Shown one piece after another: positions 1 to 5,763 of a DNA stretch of 5,763 bases. The notes below the pieces were generated by a model. The model saw only the letters and a list, made by a program, of their open reading frames with translations. It was not told the DNA's origin and did not search any database. How positions within the stretch are numbered: the stretch's first letter is position 1; the number at the start of each line of letters is the position of its first letter. Where the stretch lies: NCBI GenBank assembly GCA_001781625.1, contig MFLS01000022.1, forward strand, positions 1 through 5,763. The letters run 5' to 3'. This DNA comes from Candidatus Kaiserbacteria bacterium RIFCSPHIGHO2_12_FULL_56_13 (GTDB lineage: Bacteria; Patescibacteriota; Minisyncoccia; Phycocordibacterales; Phycocordibacteraceae). The translations under genes and the position numbers were made by a program.

Positions 1-1251
1 AAGATCTCCTACTCCTCGAAGAGAAGTTGTCGCTGGGCTGCCGTTGTTGCTGTCGTGTCGCAAAATGTCCGCTTTGCCATCTCCGTTGGCATCGAAAAAG
101 CGTACGCCCCGTTCGGCCGCTTGAGATTCACTCCCCCAGTATTCGGTGCTTATTTGTTCGTCGTATCCATTAAATGTAGGGTAGAAATTACTTTGAACAT
201 TGCGATAGGTATTGAGAGTAACCGAATTCTGATAAAAAGAAGAGAGGTCGGGGAGACCATTCCCGTCAACGTCTCCGACGATGTCCGTATTATCCGAGAC
301 TTGTAGGTTTGTCGCCACCGTATACGCGGGAGTGCTCGAGGAATAAGCAAAACTCCATGCGGGCAAGGAGAGCTGATTTCCTGACTCGTCGCGGCCTGTC
401 TCTGTAACGCTCGAAAGGAGTGAGCGGGCACCGTTAACGCCCGAGGCGTAGGCTAGGACATATTTTCTTACCAACGATCCACTCACGAGTGCTTGGATTT
501 CAGTTAGCCGCTTACTCGTCGTTACTTTGAAGCCGCTTTTATACGAGGTAATCGTATCGGGCCTTGTTTCGTAGGTGAAGGTGACGGTGAAAAGGCCATC
601 AGTAGTGGCATTACCCGTATAGGTTATTTGCGAGGGGTAGATTTGATTGCCGTCGCTGGTGTACTCATATTTGATGTAGTTGTCGTTTTTGTCTCGCACT
701 TCTTGAAGCATCCAGCGATATACATTTGAAGGGCTCGTAGTCGCGGCCTGTTGCGCGGCAGTTGAAGTGCCGAAAAGGAAGTGGGTGCCGGACTTGTCGT
801 AGCCGGTCCAACTATTATTCGAAAAGGTGAACCACATGAAGCTCCCGTCTTCGATGCGATGACGATATTCATTGGCAACGGAGGTCGTGGCGAGTTCGCC
901 CCCGAGTGAAGAAATAAAGTAATTGTCGGTATATAAGCGCTCCGAGCCGGATTTATTGAGACGCTCGATATACGGGATCGAGAGCGACCAACCGTAGCCG
1001 TATGACCCATCAGCGAGCTGCTGGCTGTTGTAGGAGAGGGAGAGGTCAGGAGTGAGCCCGTTTCTCCCCGGAGGGACTTTGATCGGCACTCGCTCGGTCA
1101 AAGTACCATTCGTCTGCCACACCGGAGGAGCGATGGATTCGCCGGTAAAAAGATTGTTGAGACCAATCGTGGGATCGAAATAGGCGAACGTACTCAAAGG
1201 ACTAGCGAAAAACGCCAATATAGACGCTGAAGCTATGAGCTTCTTGAACAT
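1..1251 (-). CDS. Secreted SpvB/TcdB-like toxin-shell or YD/RHS-type protein, N-terminal part (3' end outside window)
   Basis: The frame is open for 417 codons from ATG at 1251 to the window edge; the nearest upstream in-frame stop is at 1276-1278 and there is no alternative start between. Residues 1-23 form a Sec signal peptide (Lys3-Lys4, hydrophobic core, likely cleavage after T-F-A23). Residues 55-97 match the SpvB N-terminal domain (Salmonella virulence plasmid 65 kDa B / TcdB family): VPPGRNGLTPDLSLSYNS, then YGYGWSLSIPYIER. Residues 178-197 carry the family's W-x-L-x-x-V-x-D-x-N-x-N-x-I-x-Y-x-Y signature. Two FG-GAP/VCBS calcium-loop motifs follow, D327-x-D-G-N-G-x-x-D335 and D387-x-N-G-D-G-x-x-D395. 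In Tc toxins such proteins build the beta-propeller and cocoon of the B component. The signal peptide points instead to Sec export, as in surface or secreted YD proteins. The SpvB assignment is firm; the toxin role is inferred, because the C-terminus is not visible. Confidence 0.88.
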   Translation of the reverse strand, partial: MFKKLIASASILAFFASPLSTFAYFDPTIGLNNLFTGESIAPPVWQTNGTLTERVPIKVPPGRNGLTPDLSLSYNSQQLADGSYGYGWSLSIPYIERLNKSGSERLYTDNYFISSLGGELATTSVANEYRHRIEDGSFMWFTFSNNSWTGYDKSGTHFLFGTSTAAQQAATTSPSNVYRWMLQEVRDKNDNYIKYEYTSDGNQIYPSQITYTGNATTDGLFTVTFTYETRPDTITSYKSGFKVTTSKRLTEIQALVSGSLVRKYVLAYASGVNGARSLLSSVTETGRDESGNQLSLPAWSFAYSSSTPAYTVATNLQVSDNTDIVGDVDGNGLPDLSSFYQNSVTLNTYRNVQSNFYPTFNGYDEQISTEYWGSESQAAERGVRFFDANGDGKADILRHDSNNGSPATTSLRGVGDL

Positions 1252-1277
1252 TCGATACGCCGCCTTGAGGCGTCTTC

Positions 1278-1305
1278 ATTATCGAGTGTCTCGCGAAGGA
1301 CGCAA
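1278..1305 (-). promoter_or_regulatory. Putative sigma70-type promoter for the SpvB-like gene
   Basis: Reading the minus strand, TTGCGT (1305-1300) is separated by 16 bases from GATAAT (1283-1278). Transcription would start near 1271, giving a leader of about 20 bases that holds an AAGG Shine-Dalgarno-like tract 11 bases before the ATG at 1251. The leader can form a small CGCC-TCAA-GGCG hairpin that includes part of that tract. The -10 has five of six consensus bases and the -35 only the TTG, so this is a plausible candidate, not proven. It implies that the SpvB-like gene is transcribed separately from the operon ending at 1467. Confidence 0.4.
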
Positions 1306-1466
1306 GAACCTCAAATCTAACAACTTTCGAGTCTACGAGAGACTGTTCGCCAGTCCGGAGGCGGTAGTTTGATAGAAAAGGTAAATGGAACTAGCTTTGG
1401 GACATTGAGACCATAGCGCGCTGTGTTCACACTATGCCGATTTTCAACATGTTCGCATCTTACAGG

Positions 1467-2036
1467 CTAAGCACCACGGCGTCCAAGGCGCTCGACCTTT
1501 CGCATCCACTTGGCGTGCTTGGCAGGAGACGCGCGCTCGGAGGGGCCAAAGAGGGTCGCGCGGGTGCGGATGCCGGCAAAGCCAAGAATGGCGGATGAAA
1601 CGAGATTTGTGATGGGGCCGTACATAAAATAGATCATCCATGGCGAGGCGTTCGCGCTCGTGATGATGCGCCCCGTGCGGCCCTTGAGGTGTTTCTCACA
1701 GGTGAGGCCGTGATCGGCGAACTTAAAAGCGAACCCCGGGAGCCATGCGCGGTCGAAAAGACCTTTCAGCATCGCCGGCACCGAGCTCCACCAGATCGGA
1801 TAGATAAGGACGAAATGCTCGCACCATTTCATGTTCTCTTGAAATGTTTTCAAGTCCGGTTCGAGTTCCTGAATAACCTTGTACCCTTTGTGGAGAATGG
1901 GATCGAAGGTCATCTCGCCGATATTCATCTGCCGCACCTCGTGGTGAGCTGCACGCGCCGCCCGCTCGTAAGTGTCGCCAAAGGCGCCCGAAAGGGTCTC
2001 GCGGTCAGTGTGGCCGAGGAGAATGAAAATTTTCAT
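1467..2036 (-). CDS. Flavodoxin-fold NAD(P)H dehydrogenase (quinone)-like oxidoreductase
   Basis: A 189-residue protein of the NAD(P)H:quinone oxidoreductase / KefF-MdaB superfamily (flavodoxin-like fold, FMN or FAD cofactor), expected to be cytosolic and to pass two electrons from NAD(P)H to quinones or related acceptors. Visible support: an N-terminal beta strand MKIFILLGHT with the phosphate-binding loop (residues 8-18, G-H-T-D-R-E-T-L-S-G-A), and the diagnostic motif YPIWWSSVPAMLKG at 79-92 followed by F94-D95-R-A-W. A later strand, GRIITSANAS (122-131), fits the fold. Its length is normal for the family. The start overlaps the stop of the preceding membrane-protein gene as ATGA, with GAGG six bases before the ATG, so it is probably translationally coupled. 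It is the last gene of a four-gene operon. The exact substrate cannot be told. The partners suggest a membrane-linked redox role, but that is inference. Confidence 0.85.
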   Translation of the reverse strand: MKIFILLGHTDRETLSGAFGDTYERAARAAHHEVRQMNIGEMTFDPILHKGYKVIQELEPDLKTFQENMKWCEHFVLIYPIWWSSVPAMLKGLFDRAWLPGFAFKFADHGLTCEKHLKGRTGRIITSANASPWMIYFMYGPITNLVSSAILGFAGIRTRATLFGPSERASPAKHAKWMRKVERLGRRGA

Positions 2037-2536
2037 GCTGACCCTCGTAGGAGTGTCCTCACATAATACAAAAATGCGGCGACTACTGCTGTTGCCACAA
2101 GGTAAATGCCGACTGCCGCGCCAAAGGTTATAGCGGGCAGCTTTTCAAACACGAGAAAGGTGATGAACCACCAGCCGGCGAAGACTCCCGCCGAACCCAC
2201 TGTAAAGCTCACGAGCCTGCGCGAGAGCGCCCACGCGAAAAAAAGGATAGCGAATACGAGGCCGGCTTGTATCCAATAGGTGTGCGTGAGCGCGGGCTGT
2301 AAGGGTGTCAGGTACGCAAAACTCATAATCACCATGCCAACCGAGCCGATAAGGTAAATGAGCATCCCGATGCGTAAGGCGCCGGCGACGGTCGAGAGAT
2401 GCGCACGTTCTGCCTCGTCGATCGCACCATCTTTGACTGCGCGCAGATAAAAAAGTTCGGCAAAGACAGAGCCGCCGGCGCCGACCACGGCGCCGGCGGC
2501 TTGCATGAGGGTGAAGAGGAGCGTCAGCGTATTCAT
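2033..2536 (-). CDS. Five-TM integral membrane protein of unknown function
   Basis: A 167-residue hydrophobic protein that I cannot place in a named family. Probable membrane segments lie at about residues 5-30, 53-76, 86-105, 109-130 and 135-160. The first is glycine-rich (G-A-V-V-G-A-G-G, 15-22) and is followed by a charged loop at 32-47 (KDGAIDEAER). Such a small-residue helix suits helix packing or cofactor binding, but no ligand residues are evident. It overlaps the upstream 76-aa gene by ATGA (2536-2533) and the downstream oxidoreductase by ATGA (2036-2033), so the three are almost certainly co-translated. There is no clear Shine-Dalgarno before its ATG, consistent with reinitiation after the upstream stop. 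A role as membrane partner or electron-transfer anchor for the flavoprotein is possible but not shown. Confidence 0.8.
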   Translation of the reverse strand: MNTLTLLFTLMQAAGAVVGAGGSVFAELFYLRAVKDGAIDEAERAHLSTVAGALRIGMLIYLIGSVGMVIMSFAYLTPLQPALTHTYWIQAGLVFAILFFAWALSRRLVSFTVGSAGVFAGWWFITFLVFEKLPAITFGAAVGIYLVATAVVAAFLYYVRTLLRGSA

Positions 2537-2763
2537 TGCTGCATCAGGGCTTGAAGCTCGGCTCGATATTTCTTCATCACCTCAAGCGAAGCTTTGGTCT
2601 CGCGCTCACCGCCCCTTTTACGCTTCTCAATCTCCTCGCCGATTTTTTTAAAAAGCTGCGGATCTTTCGCAACAAGCCCTGACATCTGCTCGCGCTGGCT
2701 CTCGGGCAAGTGCCGCAATTTCCAATTCGCGTATTTCTTTATGAGAAATCCCAAGAGTGACAT
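2533..2763 (-). CDS. Small charged hypothetical protein (76 aa)
   Basis: I do not recognise this protein. It begins with a short amphipathic or hydrophobic stretch (MSLLGFLIKKYANWKL) and continues as a lysine-, arginine- and glutamate-rich sequence predicted to be mostly helical, with a very charged middle (about residues 40-57, including EEIEKRKRGGERE) and a glutamine-containing tail. It has no cysteine and no known catalytic motif. The start lies two bases after the upstream gene's stop and its own stop overlaps the next start as ATGA. That precise packing, and the codon-by-codon continuity of the operon, support it as a real gene. A peripheral membrane or adaptor role for the flanking membrane proteins is a guess. 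Confidence 0.7.
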   Translation of the reverse strand: MSLLGFLIKKYANWKLRHLPESQREQMSGLVAKDPQLFKKIGEEIEKRKRGGERETKASLEVMKKYRAELQALMQQ

Positions 2764-2765
2764 GG

Positions 2766-3185
2766 CTATGAGAGATGGGGCCGTAAGAGGAGGCCGCGTA
2801 CCGTCTTGGTAGCGTAATAGACAGAAGTGAGAAAGAGGAGGGCGAGGACCTCGGCGTACAAAAAGGTCGGTGTAAGCACATCATGGGTCGCTCGGTATTG
2901 CTCGATCGCGTAAAGGCCGAAGCTAATTGCGCCGAAAACCGCAAGCACTACGTTCACGTAATGTATCCAAGATTGGGCCGGGTTCGCAATGCCTGCCGCT
3001 ACCATCAAGACAACGGCGAACGAAACGATGCCGAGAGTCGACAAAGGGAGCGAGGCGCCGGTCGTCTCGGCAATAAGCATGACGACCGCCATGATGACGA
3101 AGAGCGCGCGTACCGTATCGCCGTGGTAATGCGCAACGGGCCGGTGACGCATCGGCCCCTCGGGGAGCTCTCCTTTGATTTCCAT
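2766..3185 (-). CDS. Four-TM membrane protein of unknown function
   Basis: A 139-residue protein with a hydrophilic, histidine-containing N-terminus (R13-H-R-P-V-A-H-Y-H-G-D23) and four probable membrane helices at about 26-42, 47-66, 73-95 and 105-126, ending in a short basic tail (K127, R130, R135). I cannot assign a family. It is the first gene of the four-gene operon. The chosen ATG at 3185 lies only six bases after a TATACT -10 element, so the transcript probably starts at or within a base or two of this codon (leaderless). An alternative start at Met12 (3152) would remove a polar leader of 11 residues; it has GAGGGG only three bases upstream and AAAGGAG about 17 bases upstream, both poorly spaced. 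Either start leaves all four helices intact. The function is unknown. Confidence 0.78.
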   Translation of the reverse strand: MEIKGELPEGPMRHRPVAHYHGDTVRALFVIMAVVMLIAETTGASLPLSTLGIVSFAVVLMVAAGIANPAQSWIHYVNVVLAVFGAISFGLYAIEQYRATHDVLTPTFLYAEVLALLFLTSVYYATKTVRGLLLRPHLS

Positions 3186-3191
3186 ATTTTT

Positions 3192-3200
3192 AGTATAACA
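3192..3200 (-). promoter_or_regulatory. Extended -10 promoter of the four-gene operon, probable leaderless start
   Basis: On the minus strand the bases read TGTTATACT: a TGN extension (3200-3198) joined to TATACT (3197-3192), five of six matches to the consensus. No credible -35 is present 16-18 bases upstream, because that space is the stem of the hairpin at 3204-3231. The usual distance from -10 to +1 puts transcription initiation at about 3185, the A of the ATG. Extended -10 promoters do not need a -35, so the arrangement is coherent. Confidence 0.55.
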
Positions 3201-3203
3201 GAC

Positions 3204-3231
3204 AGCCCGCCTTGCATGCGCAAGGCGGGCT
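3204..3231 (-). terminator. 12-bp GC-rich hairpin after the NYN gene, probable weak or U-poor terminator
   Basis: A perfect inverted repeat has 12-bp arms (3204-3215 and 3220-3231) around the loop ATGC. It starts nine bases after the stop of the NYN gene. On the minus strand it is followed by GTCTGTTAT, which is U-enriched but not a run. On the plus strand only TTT follows. The stem strength suits a terminator or an mRNA 3'-end protector, while the missing U tract leaves termination uncertain. No gene converges on it from the plus strand. Confidence 0.55.
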
Positions 3232-3239
3232 TTGAAACG

Positions 3240-3824
3240 TCACCGTACGGGAAGATATTCTTCCTCTCCCTCCGTTTCGGAGGATTCGAAAGAGAAGAAT
3301 TGGTCGAGACGGTATATGCGGTTTGCGTAACGTGCAAGGTCATTTCCCAGCGTCTGTTGCCATGACCATACCTCGAGAGTGAAGGAGATAAGTTCTGATG
3401 AGTGCTCCTTCAACACCTTGAAGACGCGTGTGTAGTCGTTGTCGCCCGAAACGAGGATTAAACGCAGATGTACCGGCAAGTTGATGGATGAATGCTCCAC
3501 TGCATGAGCAACGACCTCATTTAATTCGTTGAGGCATACTCGGAACATGTCGGCGACAATCCAACTATCCACATCCTTGTCGAGCCGAATGATTGGGTCG
3601 AAATGCGCCCCAAACAAGGGACGGAATTCGGTTTTTGCTCTTTCAGCGGCGGTGGCGGTAAATCCTTGTCCGAGCGCATACGCACCCGACCAAATCACTT
3701 CGTCATCGTCGGCAAGAGTTTTCGCTATTTCAAGTGAGAGCCTCTGCCAATTGATGTTTTTTGGTTTTACCGCACGTCCAAGACAAACGTTCGGTACGTC
3801 TATGAAGACAGCTGTTTTGGCCAT
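3240..3824 (-). CDS. NYN/PIN-like domain putative ribonuclease (LabA/DUF88-type)
   Basis: A 194-residue protein with the NYN-domain arrangement of acidic residues. Strand 1 is VFIDVPN (6-12), giving D9 and N12. A central D-K-D-V-D86-S-W-I-V-A-D92-M-F supplies the middle acids, equivalent to the usual K-G-x-D-x-x-L-x-x-D. The strand LILVSGDNDY (122-131) supplies the S-G-D128-x-D130 signature. NYN proteins are PIN-like, metal-dependent nucleases that act on RNA, so a cytosolic role in RNA processing or decay is expected. The tail (about 177-194) is acidic and low-complexity and may be disordered. The start at 3824 is supported by AGAAGG seven bases upstream (3837-3832). The gene follows the ATP synthase terminator and is followed by a hairpin, so it looks monocistronic. 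Its RNA target cannot be read from the sequence. Confidence 0.85.
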   Translation of the reverse strand: MAKTAVFIDVPNVCLGRAVKPKNINWQRLSLEIAKTLADDDEVIWSGAYALGQGFTATAAERAKTEFRPLFGAHFDPIIRLDKDVDSWIVADMFRVCLNELNEVVAHAVEHSSINLPVHLRLILVSGDNDYTRVFKVLKEHSSELISFTLEVWSWQQTLGNDLARYANRIYRLDQFFSFESSETEGEEEYLPVR

Positions 3825-3859
3825 ATCTCAACCTTCTCAATGAGGGTTTCCGTCCTTCT

Positions 3860-3886
3860 TGTATACGAAAAACGCCTTGTGAGCAA
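3860..3886 (-). promoter_or_regulatory. Weak candidate promoter for the NYN gene
   Basis: On the minus strand TTGCTC (3886-3881) stands 15 bases before TATACA (3865-3860). The -35 part is embedded in the atpC terminator stem. It would give a leader of about 28 bases containing the AGAAGG Shine-Dalgarno. The spacing is shorter than ideal and the -10 imperfect, so read-through from the ATP synthase operon is an alternative source of transcript. Confidence 0.25.
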
Positions 3887-3890
3887 GGCC
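3868..3890 (-). terminator. Intrinsic terminator of the ATP synthase operon
   Basis: On the minus strand the sequence after the atpC stop forms GCCTTG-CTCA-CAAGGC (3889-3874), one intervening G, then five T (3872-3868). The stem begins within a few bases of the atpC stop codon at 3894-3892. Stem, tetraloop and U tract fit a Rho-independent terminator and mark the end of the atp operon. Confidence 0.75.
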
Positions 3891-3891
3891 C

Positions 3892-4137
3892 TTATAAAAT
3901 AACGGTGACTTGGTTGTGCGAAACTTCAGCAAGGCCTTTCTGTGAGATTTCAAAATGATGAGTGGTGCCGTCTGCGGCCGCTACACGTGCCTTGCCCGGC
4001 TTAAGTTCCGAAACGAACGCTTCGTGGTGCGCGAGGACTTCGAACACTCCTTCAGTGCCTGGCAAGGAGACAGAAACGGCCTCGCCGTCAAAGAGATTCT
4101 CTCCTACTCGCGCAATGGTGAGTCGAAAAGTCTTCAT
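3892..4137 (-). CDS. atpC: F1Fo ATP synthase epsilon subunit, short form lacking the C-terminal helical domain
   Basis: The 81-residue product covers only the N-terminal beta-sandwich of the epsilon subunit, which sits on the gamma foot and contacts the c-ring. Characteristic features are the opening strand K-T-F-R-L-T-I-A-R, the segment FDGEAVSVSLPGTEGVFEVL (17-36) with the conserved P-G-x-x-G-x-F-x-V-L pattern, H37-H38-E-A-F replacing the usual H-H-A-P, and A-D-G (55-57) in a late strand. Escherichia coli epsilon has about 138 residues; the missing half is the two-helix domain that inhibits ATP hydrolysis. It ends cleanly at TAA followed by a terminator, so this looks like a naturally short protein, not a frameshift. 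It follows atpD after 28 bases that include part of a palindrome. No Shine-Dalgarno is evident before its ATG. Confidence 0.9.
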   Translation of the reverse strand: MKTFRLTIARVGENLFDGEAVSVSLPGTEGVFEVLAHHEAFVSELKPGKARVAAADGTTHHFEISQKGLAEVSHNQVTVIL

Positions 4138-4154
4138 ATGGGTTACGAACGATC

Positions 4155-4165
4155 AGTATGATATA

Positions 4166-4172
<7 letters not shown>
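4155..4172. repeat. Perfect 18-bp palindrome at the atpD/atpC junction
   Basis: AGTATGATA followed by TATCATACT is a perfect 9+9 inverted repeat that overlaps the atpD stop codon (4168-4166). Outer GATCA (4151-4155) and TGATC (4176-4180) extend the symmetry with a small bulge. In RNA it could form an AU-rich hairpin (seven base pairs, loop UAUA) just upstream of the atpC start. Confidence 0.75.
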
Positions 4173-5554
<1,382 letters not shown>

Positions 5555-5558
5555 TATG

Positions 5559-5763
5559 TTATACCGCGACCGCTTCGCGGCCGCTGACGATCTCGGAGAC
5601 CTCGCGCGTGATTGCCGCTTGGCGGCGCTTGTTATAGAGGCGCGTGAGATCCTCTGAAATTTCTTCAGATTTATCGCTCGCATTTTTCATCGCGACCATG
5701 CGCGCCGAATGCTCCGAGGCCTTCGCCTCAAGGAGCATATGGTAGAGCGAGACGGCGACGAGG
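5559..5763 (-). CDS. atpG: F1Fo ATP synthase gamma subunit, C-terminal 67 residues (start outside window)
   Basis: The minus strand reads in frame from the window edge to TAA at 5561-5559. The peptide carries the conserved C-terminal gamma helix: S16-E-H-S-A-R-M-V-A-M-K-N-A-S-D, then L-Y-N-K-R-R-Q-A-A-I-T-R-E-V-S-E-I-V-S-G (residues 42-61 of the visible part). This helix, paired with the N-terminal helix, forms the rotating shaft inside the alpha3beta3 ring. The order gamma-beta-epsilon is the standard atp operon order. The rest of the gene lies beyond 5763. It ends four bases before the atpD start. Confidence 0.95.
   Translation of the reverse strand, partial: LVAVSLYHMLLEAKASEHSARMVAMKNASDKSEEISEDLTRLYNKRRQAAITREVSEIVSGREAVAV
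5566..5584 (-). other. GC-rich hairpin in the end of atpG, just before atpD
   Basis: On the minus strand GCGGCCGC-GAA-GCGGTCGC can fold into an 8-bp stem (one G-U pair) with a three-base loop. It encodes the last residues of gamma and ends a dozen bases before the atpD start. Its position could affect ribosome entry or transcript processing between gamma and beta, which are needed at a 1:3 ratio. Function not shown; the sequence may be constrained only by coding. Confidence 0.4.

Noticed and set aside
150..431. Minus-strand open frame of 93 codons
   Set aside because: Out-of-frame shadow of the SpvB-like gene, which encodes a clear FG-GAP motif across the same bases.
624..1010. Minus-strand open frame of 128 codons
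   Set aside because: It lies wholly inside the SpvB-like gene in another frame. The alternative frame carries a recognisable domain and a signal peptide, while this one is arginine/proline/threonine-rich with no motif.
1341..1355. Small inverted repeat GACTG-TTCGC-CAGTC between the oxidoreductase and the SpvB-like gene
   Set aside because: A five-base stem without a U tract on the minus strand is too weak to call a terminator. No convincing terminator for the four-gene operon was found in 1252-1466.
1393..1450. Imperfect symmetry CATAG ... CTATG with an inner TGTG-AA-CACA after the oxidoreductase
   Set aside because: Short arms with unpaired bases between them and no U tract; such matches are expected by chance.
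2883..3365. Plus-strand open frame of 160 codons
   Set aside because: Antisense to the 4-TM gene and the end of the NYN gene, and crosses their hairpin and promoter. The product is a mix of charged residues with no domain.
5555..5683. N-terminal extension of the beta subunit by 43 residues
   Set aside because: It overlaps the conserved end of gamma and reads as basic low-complexity sequence. Beta subunits begin close to the G-T-I-T-E-I-I-G-P-V strand.

Overview
The window shows a compact bacterial chromosome segment in which every supportable gene lies on the minus strand, so it reads from right to left. Moderate-to-high GC, very tight packing (ATGA overlaps, gaps of 1-2 bases), an unusually short ATP synthase epsilon subunit, and small membrane proteins I cannot assign to a named family together suggest a reduced-genome bacterium of the Patescibacteria/CPR type (Parcubacteria-like). 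That placement is an inference from gene style, not from a marker phylogeny.

Layout in transcription order. (1) 5763-3892: the end of an F1Fo ATP synthase operon, with the C-terminal 67 residues of gamma (atpG), complete beta (atpD) and a short epsilon (atpC, 81 aa), closed by a good intrinsic terminator at 3868-3890. (2) 3824-3240: a single NYN/PIN-like (LabA/DUF88-type) putative RNase gene with a strong Shine-Dalgarno, followed by a 12-bp hairpin. (3) 3185-1467: a four-gene operon made of a 4-TM protein, a 76-aa charged protein, a 5-TM protein and a flavodoxin-fold NAD(P)H-dependent oxidoreductase. It starts at an extended -10 promoter that sits almost on the first ATG, which suggests leaderless translation. 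(4) 1251-1: the N-terminal 417 residues of a large secreted SpvB/TcdB-like protein (SpvB domain followed by FG-GAP/VCBS calcium-loop repeats), preceded by a signal peptide and a plausible sigma70-type promoter. It runs off the left edge with no stop.

How they work together: gamma, beta and epsilon are core parts of the F1 rotary motor. The epsilon subunit here has only the beta-sandwich that binds gamma and the c-ring and lacks the C-terminal inhibitory helices. The four-gene operon probably encodes a membrane-associated unit of unknown function, with the flavoprotein as its only recognisable enzyme. The SpvB/Tc-like gene is the accessory element of most interest. In characterised systems this architecture belongs to the shell-forming B component of Tc toxins and to related YD/RHS secreted proteins. 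The rest of the gene, including any YD repeats and C-terminal effector, lies outside the window.

No rRNA, tRNA, CRISPR array, insertion sequence or convincing plus-strand gene was seen.
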